DNA from: Chromobotia macracanthus
Taxonomy: Eukaryota > Chordata > Actinopteri > Cypriniformes > Botiidae
Assembly (NCBI GenBank): GCA_036877525.1
Contig: JAZGTH010000002.1
Span: forward strand, 13,612,501-13,676,500
DNA: 64,000 bases
Reading direction: 5' to 3'
Shown here: positions 1-10,269 of the stretch, piece after piece
Numbering within the stretch: position 1 is the first letter of the stretch
Layout: each line of letters starts with the position of its first letter
The notes under the pieces: generated by a model
What the model was told of the DNA's origin: nothing
Databases searched by the model: none
Seen by the model: the letters and a program-made list of their open reading frames with translations, nothing else
Program-made: the position numbers and the translations under genes

Positions 1-264
1 TTGGGCTCCATCATATGTGACATCAAGTTCTCAGAGCTGACCTACCTGGATGCCTTCTGGCGGGACTACATAAATGGCTCGCTGCTGGAAGCCCTGAAGG
101 GCGTTTTCATCACAGACTCTCTAAAGCAAGCCGTTGGCCATGAAGCCATTAAACTTCTGGTGAACGTGGATGAGGAAGACTATCAGGCTGGCAGGAGGAA
201 GTTGCTGAGGAACCTGGTAGCGGGAGGTGCAGGCACAGGGAGCAGGGAGGGAACCTTGTCCTAG
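1..264 (+). CDS. dedd: DEDD-like death effector domain protein, C-terminal exon (partial)
   Basis: The window opens inside an open frame that reads LGSIICDIKFSELTYLDAFW and continues to a TAG at 262-264. This closely matches what I remember of the C-terminal half of vertebrate DEDD, downstream of the death effector domain: FSELTYLDAFWRDYINGSLL, then the VGHEAIKLLVNVDEEDY block. DEDD links death-receptor signalling to the nucleus and nucleolus, where it binds DNA and inhibits transcription. The death effector domain, nuclear localisation signals and start lie left of the window. The tail (GGAGTGSREGTLS) differs from the short mammalian ending, so the extreme C terminus is lineage-specific or the last codons are affected by an unseen splice. 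DEDD2 is the alternative, but the conserved core fits DEDD better. No introns were seen in this part. Confidence 0.85.
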   Translation: MGSIICDIKFSELTYLDAFWRDYINGSLLEALKGVFITDSLKQAVGHEAIKLLVNVDEEDYQAGRRKLLRNLVAGGAGTGSREGTLS

Positions 265-3090
265 TGGAGGGATTGACTCATCTGGTAGGTGGAGGAAATT
301 CAGAGAGACTTTATTGTGGAGAGATCGGACACTAATGAGACAGTATGAGTGGTGAAAACAGGAAGTGAGGAATGTAAAAAGAGGGAAGTGACTCTACGGG
401 AGGCACGGATTTGTGTCTCCAGCTAACATGGATGGAATGATTAGGGGTTAAAGAGTGTTCTAAAAAGTTGTGTTATTTCAGTTTTTATTTTAAGTATCTC
501 AAGTTGTGGAAATAAAATATGAAGGGGGAAAGTATCGGACGAAGAAGGCATTTTGTTTCTGTCTTTATTTCCTGCGTAAAGCAACACTAATGCTTCTGTT
601 CTGCTTGTATGAAATGTTTTCTTTCTTTTCCATCTCCATTGAGTCTTGTTGCACAACCGTTTGCTTTGTGAAATTCTCTTGCTTAAATGTTTACCTCATT
701 AGGATTAACAAGGTTGCAAAATGTTGTATACAAACTGATTTGCCTTTAAAACACCAGCTGGCGCGTTGTTTCTTTACGAAATAATTCCTTCCTTCCGTGT
801 TGTCTAGTTAAACACATGTGCAATTTCTGTAAGTTGAACATTGGAAGTTTTTTTCTTTTCATGTGATATCCCGAAACAGAATCTCCAGAACAATCCCATT
901 TAAACACACACACTCAAGTTTAACACACACTGCAACAGTTAAGCTTCACTTTGGAATTGTGATGACCTGAAACACAGCACGTATTCAGTTTCTATGTTGC
1001 ACATGCACATTTGAGTTGATCAAATGTGAAATGCTTATGAAAAACTTTGTGATTTGATGTTGCAGGTTGTGTTTTGAGCTTGCATGTCCCTGTATTTGCT
1101 TTTTTTTGGATTTTGGAAAAACAATCACATTGACAAATGTCCATTTTTGTTTGACCGTAATAGTTTAGTTTAGAAGATATTCCCAAAATGATTAGAATGT
1201 CTGGGCTCCACAGGCCCACTAATAACCATGTTGGGACCAAAATTAAGCTCTGACATTAATCTTCATTGTTTGTTGTTGGTTAGCAGATATATCGGAAATT
1301 TCAGGACCAAGAGTTTGTTGCATCACATATATTATAAAACAAAAAGAAATGGGTCAAATGCAGTTTAAGTGACAGGGGTATTTGTTTTATGGCATTGTAA
1401 AATTTTTATGATTGGGCTAATTTGTTTGATCGTAAATTAGTTTGACAGATTTGTTTTGTATGTACTATAAACAAAGGTTTTGGGCCTTTATTGTTAGTAA
1501 GAAAAGTGCTTTTCCGTGCAACAATGCAGCACACGGGACAGATGCTAAACCTTTCTGTTTCTTCCTGCGATTTTGTGGTGCTTGCTGTTTTCAGTTTTAT
1601 TTAATATAATTAAACACAAGCGTGTTATGAGGAGCAACCTCTGCCAGGGTTTCTGTGTTGAAAGATTTGCCCACGAACAAGCCGCGTTCATGCAGTTTTG
1701 AATAATGCGTAACACAAAACGTGCCAACCTGAAGCGCAATCTGTTTGAGATGACTGAAGAGAACAATAACATCAGAGCAAAAATCATAAGAACAAATGTA
1801 ATTTCTCTGACTTGAGATCCCTCGCTGTACTTTTAAAATACCAAAGCTGTTTTCTTTCTCTCTTATTCTCATTCATTCTTTCCTCTTTCTTCCAAAAGAA
1901 AACAAACTGTTGAACATGGGATGAACATTGGTGACTTGTGGGTTTAGAGATGTTAGCTGTGTATCAATGATTAATATTGTTAAAATTATTACAGAAGGAA
2001 ACAAGCATTTTTTGTAATGTTTTCCTATTGGAACTAAACAGAGTTACAGACCGGTATCTATTATATAGGTTACATGTTCTATGGATTGTGTTGGAAGTGT
2101 TTGTCTTTATATCTTGCATGTATATGACATTGATCCCCTTAAAAATCACACAGTGAAAATTGAGCTGTGGTCTGTAGATTTAAAATATCTAGACGTTTCT
2201 AACCTTTTTTATACTTTGTTTTTCGTAGAGAAAGAAATGGGCTTGCTACTTTTTGGAGAGATGAGTATTCTCAAAGTTTCACGGTAGAGCAGATGAAGAC
2301 GGAGCACTTTATTTTTTACTCTCAAGTATTTCACCTGTTGTAACCATGTATAGTAATCCACCATTCCAAACTGTAGAAAATGTTCAGCCTCATCTGCCAT
2401 CATGTCGCATTAAGATTTCTGAATCATTTTATTTTGGTTGACCATGGTTGTGTTAAGTGAAACTTACATGCAAAATAAACAGCTGGATCATTCAATGTCT
2501 GTACAAATTAATAAAACAACCGATTAAAAATACCATCTGTTACAGTCTTTTATTTGAAGATTGTTTACTGTTGGCTACACTGTTATCATTGACAGAATTT
2601 GTCTGTGTGTGTGTATTTTTATGTCAAAGCTGCAATCTAACTTTTTGGGGTTAAAAAGTAAATAATCAAATTCAAATTGCACAACTATGTAACAGATCAG
2701 TGTTCAATATAGTCTTGTTACCCCAATTCAAAACGGTAAGTTTATAATAATGATGTATAATTTGAGTTGTCGGGTCTGATTTTGATAAATGTCCGTTTGA
2801 TGACATTTGATATGAATGATATGTAAAGTAACCTGCAATTTTATGTTTTACACAGAGATGGCAGTAGAAAGTTACGGAATGCAACTTTAAAATCTCACGC
2901 CTCAGCTTAATGTACAAACACGTATGTAAGTGACCTATTCAGAGATATCTTTGAAAAGCTGAGGGCAAGACTCTTTTTCATTCAATGGGTAAGTATGCAT
3001 ACTACAATTGTATTTGACACTAAGGAATGCAGATATAACACACAAGTGCTTTCATGATATAAGCTAAAAACCTAGTGTAGCCAAATGTTT
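265..3090. other. 3' flank of the DEDD-like gene and intergenic DNA
   Basis: AT-rich sequence with no convincing exon on either strand. A polyadenylation signal AATAAA at 511-516 is a plausible 3' end for the DEDD-like transcript, roughly 250 bases after its stop. The open frames here are 60-90 codons long, start at arbitrary positions and show no recognisable protein motif. One family-A repeat lies at about 2626-2890. Confidence 0.5.
2626..2890. repeat. Family A short inverted-repeat element (MITE-like)
   Basis: The left end reads aaagctgcaatctaactttt and the right end aaagttacggaatgcaactttaa, which are imperfect inverted repeats of each other. The interior contains ttgagttgtcgggtctgatt and gagatggcagtag, both also found in the copies near 10.6, 23.6, 41.0 and 62.6 kb. 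No coding capacity, so it looks like a non-autonomous DNA transposon. Confidence 0.7.
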
Positions 3091-4698
3091 TCACTCATTC
3101 TTGGTTTTTCTTTTCTTCATGAAAACCTTTAACAGAGCCCTGCTTATTAAGATAAAAAACAGACAGACTGCAATAAACAAACCCACTATTAGCATAAACA
3201 CGTCCAAGTTGTAGTAGGAATACCAGGGGAGCTTATAGGACTCAGTGCGTAAATGTGCTGCTCCTTTATGCCTCATCACAAACTCCAGCCAGAAGACAGC
3301 GTTGTCCATGGGTTTGAGTGGAGTGTCGCGATGCAGGTGTGACATTCTGCGCATATTCTTCTGATATGGTTGATTTTCATCCAGGATGTCCCTCAAGGCC
3401 TGCGATAGCACATCTACATCCAGGGCTGTAACATCAAGCACTTGAGCTACGCCTCTGGCCTGAAGACGAACCATGTTATCAAACTGGTCGAAGATTAGCG
3501 GGAGTCCTAGCATTGGCACACCATGGTAGATGGCCTCATAAATTCCATTAGTTCCTCCATGTGTGATGAATGCTTTTGTTTTAGGATGTCCTAGGAGATC
3601 GTTTTGAGGCAACCAGTCCAATATGAGTGTATTGTTCCCCAAAGTAGATGGTTTATCCCCTACGTGCCTCCAAATGACCTTTTGTGGCAGGCGAGCAAAG
3701 GCGGACGCGACAACCTCAGAGATGTCCGGAACCAGACTTCCAAGCAAACTACCCAAAGACATGATCACCACCCCATGCTCTCCAGAACTCTCTACAAATG
3801 TCTCCAGTTCAGCTGGAAGTGGCTTGGAGGGTTTACACTGAAAGCCTCCTATATAAACCACATTGGGCATCGTAGGACGTGGGAACTCAAATACAAAATC
3901 AACTCGCATGAGCCAAATATCAGCTCCTTGGATTAAGGAGTACACATTGGCTTCTGGGTCTATGTATTTACTGACAACTTCTTGATAGAGGGGCCTTGTA
4001 ATCATGTGATCAATGTATTGGCCAATTCCGTAATGTAGGACATTTTTAATTTTATTTGCAAAGGTCATTTTGTCCGTTACAAGAGATCCGATAGTCGGGA
4101 CATAGGAAAGAGGTGAGGGTGCAATCGCAAAGTGGCCCTCCCCATTCGTAATCCATCGCACGTTGAACACCATTGGTAGACGCAGGTACGCACCCAACAC
4201 GACCCCTCCTGCAAAGCCTGGGTCGGTCAGCATCAGATCATACTTGTAATTTTTTAGCCTTTTCATGAGCTTTTTATCTTCCAGGATGGTCTTCACCATC
4301 TCAGCAGAAGATTTGTGACATTCTTCTAAAATTGTTAGAATCTGTTTCTGCAGGGCCATAAATGACCAAATGGACCCTTCATGCCTTTTAATTTCAATGT
4401 TTCTCCTAAGAAAGAATGCCATGTACTCTGGGTTTTCCAGACTGCTGGCATGCAAAACTGGAACGGTGATGGACAGGTAGTGCGTGGCATTCTCTGGAAT
4501 GTACCAACTGTTGGAAGAACGGACCACCGTAAGTTCATGACCTCGCTTGTGAAGTTCTCTGAGCAGAATGTCCATGTTAAGCCAGTGGCTTCCATCCACT
4601 GGATACACTAAGATGTTGCTGGCCAGGGAAAGCGGTGGAAGACTCCACAGGAGAGCAATGAAGATATGTGGAGGAAACAGGCTGTTCAACAGCAGCAT
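3091..4698 (-). CDS. UDP-glucuronosyltransferase, UGT5-like, single coding exon
   Basis: Transfers glucuronic acid (or another sugar) from a UDP-sugar to small lipophilic aglycones; type I ER membrane protein facing the lumen. From the Met at 4698 the protein has 535 residues, the family's usual size, and opens with a clean signal peptide (MLLLNSLFPPHIFIALLWSL) ending at about residue 27. DGSHW (35-39) carries the catalytic His of UGTs. The UGT signature runs from WLPQNDLLGHPKTKAFITHG at residue 362 through GGTNGIYEAIYHGVPM to DQFDN at 408, the UDP-sugar site. A hydrophobic helix (about 499-518) is followed by a lysine-rich KKRKTKNE tail with an ER-retrieval dilysine pattern. The frame stays open to an ATG at 4761 (556 residues), but cttttcag/ACAATG at 4702 is a good splice acceptor just before the 4698 ATG, so I prefer the shorter form. 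An intronless coding region fits fish UGT5; the exact member is not assigned. Confidence 0.93.
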   Translation of the reverse strand: MLLLNSLFPPHIFIALLWSLPPLSLASNILVYPVDGSHWLNMDILLRELHKRGHELTVVRSSNSWYIPENATHYLSITVPVLHASSLENPEYMAFFLRRNIEIKRHEGSIWSFMALQKQILTILEECHKSSAEMVKTILEDKKLMKRLKNYKYDLMLTDPGFAGGVVLGAYLRLPMVFNVRWITNGEGHFAIAPSPLSYVPTIGSLVTDKMTFANKIKNVLHYGIGQYIDHMITRPLYQEVVSKYIDPEANVYSLIQGADIWLMRVDFVFEFPRPTMPNVVYIGGFQCKPSKPLPAELETFVESSGEHGVVIMSLGSLLGSLVPDISEVVASAFARLPQKVIWRHVGDKPSTLGNNTLILDWLPQNDLLGHPKTKAFITHGGTNGIYEAIYHGVPMLGLPLIFDQFDNMVRLQARGVAQVLDVTALDVDVLSQALRDILDENQPYQKNMRRMSHLHRDTPLKPMDNAVFWLEFVMRHKGAAHLRTESYKLPWYSYYNLDVFMLIVGLFIAVCLFFILISRALLKVFMKKRKTKNE

Positions 4699-5498
4699 TG
4701 TCTGAAAAGCAACCATTTTAATAGAGAAACATGTTATAGAACTGAACCTGTAGACATTCATAAAAATATGAGCAACAAAAAAATGGGATTAAAGAGTGTG
4801 TGCTGGAATATTGCATAATGAAATTTAATTTCAGGGCCTTAAGTATAAATCCTATTGATTCATAATTTGCTCATTTGTAACAAAATAAATGGATACGTGT
4901 TGACTCCCCTTGATTGTATTCTTGATAGATTATGAAAGCATATTGCAATTCTTATTTTGAGTCTATGTTAATCATCTCAAATGTTTTTGTTTTCTTTTTT
5001 GTTTTCTTCATTTCACATCAAGCAATTATTTATAAGAATCATCACGTTACCCTATTACTGTTACTACATTTCAGTGCAATGCATGTACAGTTTTACAGTT
5101 TGTTTCACATGCATGCTAAATAGAACTGTTATGTATAAGCTTATTTATCCAACATTATATTTATCAGTGACTTCAGCAACAAAATCTGTGAACTGGTTAG
5201 GTTGCACAACATATGCATTATATTGATTTGCTTCCACTTATCGCAATACAAAAAATGTAATTATGTAACAAAAATAAATAATATATGAAGTCAAAGTAAA
5301 TATGTCTAGAAAATGTTTGTAAATTAAGTAACAACACTCATTGCACAAACTCACTATAAATTCTGTGTAAATTTGTAACTGTAACAAAAATCAATGAACA
5401 TTGATTGCTGTTATTCTGAATGTGTCCTAGTGTCCATTTCCTGTTTAATTCAAATTAACATTGTAGATCCACAGACAAGCAGAATGAGACACTGTACC

Positions 5499-5560
5499 TG
5501 GTTCTTGATGACGTCCTGAAGAGAACTTGTGCAATGTGAAAGTTTCAAAGGTACTGTTTA
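5499..5560 (-). promoter_or_regulatory. Probable non-coding first exon of the UGT5-like gene
   Basis: On the minus strand the sequence aagaaccag/gtacagtg ends at 5499 with a good splice donor, and the acceptor at 4702 lies three bases before the preferred UGT start codon. A 5' untranslated exon spliced across about 800 bases would explain that acceptor. The 5' end of the exon is a guess. Confidence 0.4.
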
Positions 5561-6197
5561 CTTTCCTGATTTGGCAGGTCAGCACGTAGATGATGTTTGC
5601 AAGGCTCTTAGTTTATAATGTGTACATGTGTATACTAGTTTTGTCCCTAATTTTCAAAGTAATGACTGGCATGCAGAGACTATAAACAGCATGAAGTTGA
5701 ACTTTTGGCCTACAGTTGTACTTCCTCTGTGTTTTTGAGTTTTTGTGTTTGGAGAAGGAAAGAGAGGTGGACCCACAAACAGATTATGTCAGGGGATTAC
5801 AAACAGCACATTCCACTGCTTTAAATCTTTGCTCATTTTTTGAATCTCGCTCATTAAAACATACATTTGAAAGAATGCGCATGAACGAATCAAACCAGGA
5901 AAGCAATAGTGTGTTGGCAAATACGAACATTATACATTGTTTTTCATAAGTTCTTTGATACATTTTTTTTGCAGTTTCTTTGCAGTTCTGTCATAACTTG
6001 TAGCCCGTCCTAATGGGGTCGAACAAGAATCCTCTTAGAATCCAATAAAATCCTGCCGGATAAACTGAAATTCCTGGTTTTTGTTTTTCAGCTTAGTTTT
6101 TGGAATTAGTTTATCCAGCATGATCGTATTTGGTGTGAGAATAACACATTCCTCACCTTAGCAGAGTGATTGTTTACCTAAAAAGTCAACAATTTGG

Positions 6198-6540
6198 CCC
6201 AGCTAACAGAGAACGTTCTCAAAATGTTGGCTAACATTCTCTAAAAGTTCCCTCAGTCATTAAAAACATTCTTGCAATAACGTTGGTAGAATGTTTTTAA
6301 CATTATATATATCACATATATCAAAAGCGCTATTGTAACATTTTAAAATGTTACAGAATTACAAAATGAACATTGCTTGAATAACATTCTTATACCCAGG
6401 CAATAACGTTAATACAATGTCTAAAAAACCTGCACGTTTTGAATGTTCCTAAAACGTTTAAATGAACATTTTTGAACAGTTTTTGTTACTTAATGGAAAC
6501 ATTAGGGAAGCGTTCTTACAACCTAAAATTATTAGCAGGG
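6198..6540. repeat. Family B short element (MITE-like)
   Basis: Starts cccagctaacagagaacg and ends cttacaacctaaaattattagcaggg. The terminal cccagctaa/ttagctggg pair is inverted. The interior is full of gttctcaaaa, aacgttg and gaatgttt units and gives no coding frame. The same order of blocks recurs at 52.5, 55.0, 57.3, 59.8 and 61.1 kb. Confidence 0.7.
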
Positions 6541-6857
6541 GAGTCTGTTAACAGCATTCTGGCTTTGTAGGTTTGTCTACCAAGCAAATTCATGATTTGT
6601 ACAATGGCTTAAATCTGACTCCTCTTGAAAGACCCAAATATATAACATGCATCAATATTTGCTTTTGAAATCAGAAACCTGCTGCTGACGGATGATATAT
6701 TCTTCTCCACCAGGGGGCGATCACTTTCACTTCAATGCAAGAGAAAGATCACAGTTATGTATGTAATAACTTACTCAGCTATAAGATTGAAGTTCATGGT
6801 GTTTTTTCTGATCCTGCTGTGTTTCTCTCTCATACTCACACGTCTCTTGTTGTAATG

Positions 6858-6912
6858 TTTTATTAATAATAAATAGATTAATAAAATGTTTTATTAATCT
6901 ATTTATTAATAG
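6858..6912. repeat. AT-rich inverted repeat (hairpin)
   Basis: The arm attaataataaatagattaa is followed, after a few bases, by its near-perfect reverse complement ttaatctatttattaat. The two arms of roughly 22-25 bases could extrude as a cruciform or form a hairpin in RNA. No gene association is apparent. Confidence 0.6.
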
Positions 6913-7479
6913 AGCTGCAGACTGCATGAGCTTCATAATGAATGCTCGGATACTCCGTTACAAAGAGACTAAAGAGCAAAACATTAGAGATTTAAAACAT
7001 GTTATTTCCTGTTATTTTATTATATTATTTTTTAACATGTCTGACTTTAGCAGATTTGTAGCAGGTGTATTAGTGTATTTTTAATGGATGGTGCTATAAC
7101 ATTTCTCCTTTACCTTCTGTTTATTTTACGCAGCTGTTTATCTATAGCAAAACATCATTGTGTCATTGCAAATGGTTTGTTTTTTAAACTAGTCATTTTA
7201 ACAGCCTTATAAGATGTATTTTCAGCCAGATGTTTTATATTAAATGTGTTTATCATTCATAATATTTCTGCGTTTTTGATGCTTTTTTGTTATCCTGTCT
7301 ACCTAATGAGAAATAACAATGACTAAGATCTATCGTATGAATATAAACATTACATGAATAATAATAATATGAATATTAAGTATTCATACAGACGTGGTTA
7401 GTAACCTTCCAATGACGACGTCAGCCTCATGAATATTATATGATTATGTTAATATCCGCCAATAGCATCACGTTCCCAT

Positions 7480-8148
7480 TTCGCGTTTTTAAAAACCACG
7501 CAGGCATTGCGCTGCCAGCTAATGAATATTAACATCCAAGCCTTGCCCGTAGCAGAAGTTCGCAACTTCCCTGCCGGGAAAAAGGGAAGGATTGCGGGGA
7601 AAAGGGAGTAAATCGAGCGGTATTCCTCCGCCCTCCCGTCCTCCTCCATCCTCCCGTCCTCCTCCTCCAGCGCTCGGATGCTGCCGCCGCGTCCATCACC
7701 GCGACATGCGCGTCAAACGGGCATCATCACCATGAAGAGCCGCATCTCTCCTCACCCATCAGGGGCTCGAACCCGCTCTCTTAACCAGCACCCAAAATAA
7801 CAGCAACGATGTGACCGAAACGAGCCTCCTTGCGTTCCCGATAGCACCACACGCCGGTTTCTGAGCGAATAATTAATGCGGACATCTCATCTCCATCATT
7901 CAGATCTTCTTGCGCATGAGATGAAGTCCGTGCCGCCGTCTGCGGGCTCCGGTGCGCTTTATTTCATCTCCGTTGCGCACCATTGCGCATCCTCTGCATC
8001 CGGAATGGCGTAAAGGTCAAATGATGTGACTCTCATTTGGTGTTCTCCATGACGGGCATGTTTGAGGAGAAATCACCGGATATCATTCTCCGTTTTCTGG
8101 TTTTGTTATCGACCCGACGTCAGATGTCCTTGGAGCATGGCCTGCGCG
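7480..8148 (+). promoter_or_regulatory. atp2b3: CpG-rich promoter and non-coding first exon of atp2b3
   Basis: After several kilobases of AT-rich DNA, composition changes sharply to CpG-rich (ctgccgccgcgtccatcaccgcg near 7680). The segment ends at 8148 with a strong donor, gcgcg/gtaagt. The next plausible acceptor on this strand, ttcttcatag/ at 10000, leads into the exon with the PMCA start codon. This is the arrangement expected for a CpG-island promoter with an untranslated first exon. An ACGTCA half-CRE occurs near 7420 and again near 8114. A second GC-rich patch at about 8830-9200 contains another donor-like site (accaag/gtgagc, about 8861) and may be an alternative first exon. Confidence 0.5.
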
Positions 8149-8377
8149 GTAAGTGAACGCATTTGTTAATGGATGCATGTTCACAAGACGAATAACTCAA
8201 ACCCTGTTGTGGTGTCAACAGGATTTTGTGTTGGCTTGTTTATTTCGTTGCTGTCCAGTGTCCCCTGATGTATGATGAAAGTGCATTATTCATTGGAAAG
8301 GTAAAGCTTCACATGCAAATCATTGCAACATCATTGATATTATGTCAAACGCACCCTTATCTTAATATATTTTATCT

Positions 8378-8381
8378 ATAT

Positions 8382-8422
<41 letters not shown>
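8378..8422. repeat. (TA)n(TG)n microsatellite
   Basis: An uninterrupted TA run passes into a TG run in the first intron of atp2b3. Confidence 0.9.
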
Positions 8423-10000
8423 CTTCTGTTCTTGTTGAACAATTGTTTGTCCCAGAAGACAGTAATCCAGGATTGCATAAACGATTTGAAAGGTACCATT
8501 ATCTCACTCTGAATGGTCTTGCATTTATCTGGTGCGCAGTGTTTGTCTTACAATACTTAAAAAGCAGATTTTGCGCCACAAACCCGCTTGTTGAATATTG
8601 TTGTCGCATTCATAAAATCATTTTTTCCTGAGAGATAAAACATATGCACATGAATTTACGCGTCAACGGGACGATTTTGTCTCGGTAGTTTTGGGTAGAT
8701 GGAAAAACAGGTGATGGATTAATCCTCATCCATGTAATATCCTCATCCGTGTAACGCAGCCGCATTTCTTTCACCTCCCAATCATATATCCACCATTAAA
8801 CAACAAATTTAATAGACAAATGTGCAATACAGGAGCTGTGTGACCGGCCGTGCGGTGGACCAAGGTGAGCATATGATTTCTGAAGGTTATAAGGACGTCG
8901 TGTTTTATAAAGCGCACGTTTGTGGAGCGCACCGGGGGCCGCTTCTGGGTCGCTTATAATAAAAGATGGGAACCGGATAACGGGATCAAATGTTCATTAA
9001 CCTGAAGTTAAGCGACGAAATGGAGGCGAAGAGCTCAAATGCTCGTAATGTCATCCGGAAAAGCGAGGCCTGATCGCTGCCGGAGTTGCCTTCGTAAATC
9101 TGCTGCGGTGGGATTGGGCGAGCGTTCGTGTGCGCATGCGCGGCCGGGTTCTCGTACCGGGTACCGGGTTTGCGTCGGTGCGAAGTGTATGCGGATGGAG
9201 AGAGTTGCGTTTTGATCACAAGACGATTTCAATAGGCGTTTGGATGAATGCAATAGTTTGGCCAGGAAATGATGCGACCTCGACCTCCTGCAGTAGGAGT
9301 GTGTGAATATTTTATTTATTATTATATTGTTATAATAATAAATTATTTATAATAAATTATAAATAATAAATTAATGTATTGCCTACACGAGTGAGCAACA
9401 CGCCTTAATGCTTTCAGATCAAACTTTTCTCGCTGTTTTACCACCAGAAGATGAAGTGTGTTCATCATGACGTTTAAAAGTAGGTGTAGACATCTTAATG
9501 ATGAAGCAGGAGACAACGGGGCATGTTGTCACATGTGGAGGGGTTTGCCAGCTCAGAAACTGCATGACTGAATATTTGGATACGTGATATTTATCCCAGC
9601 AATGGTTTTGTATGTCAATTATAAATTATAATTACAAACTGTATTTCCAGTAGCATCATATTTTTGTAAAGGCTGTTTGGTAAACATGGAAACACAAACA
9701 TTACAAGCGTAACATTCAGCCAAAGATCACCAGTAGTGCAGTTAGGAGGCTGAACTTTGTTTCTTAGCACAATGTTATTTATCATAAATGTTCTGTTCAT
9801 TACAATTCATGTTGGCCGAAATACTATGTACTGTGTGTTGCACTATGTCCTACTGTTTACATTGGTCAGAATTAGTGTGATTTCTTGGGTTTTTCACATT
9901 CCTTGTTTGTTTATTTTTCAGGTTTTTCACCAAAGTTGTGTTTCTAGATCCCCTTTATTATTTAAAAACCTGTAACACTTTTTACATTCATTCTTCATAG

Positions 10001-10269
10001 AGATGGACTGGCACAACGGCTGCCACTTCATGTGATGACTTATTCTTTATGGGGGGATATATCAGGGATATTTCAAACACCGCACCATAGATTTAGAAAC
10101 CCTAAACAATATTACAGTGTCTCTCAGAATGGAGAACTACACACAGAGTATCATAGAAGAAGGTCTTAGAAGGACATAAGACAAAAAGAGATCTAAAAAA
10201 ACATTTTCACAGATATTCATTCATAATACCTGCTGAAAAGCTGTCAGTCATCCAAAGCCAACACACATT
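10001..10269 (+). promoter_or_regulatory. atp2b3: atp2b3 5' leader with upstream open reading frames
   Basis: The exon begins after the acceptor ttcttcatag at 10000 and carries at least two short upstream frames before the PMCA start. ATG at 10003 runs to TGA at 10033-10035 (10 residues). ATG at 10035 overlaps that stop as TGATG and runs to TAG at 10169 (44 residues). A third, 13-residue frame starts at 10049. Such leaders usually reduce translation of the main frame; whether that happens here is inference. Confidence 0.5.

Larger units (their letters stand above)
4762..7400. other. Intergenic DNA between the UGT and atp2b3 promoter
   Basis: AT-rich, no supported coding sequence. It holds the UGT 5' exon candidate, one family-B repeat (6198-6540) and a long inverted repeat at about 6858-6912. 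The region between the UGT and PMCA genes is where their divergent promoters must lie. Confidence 0.5.
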
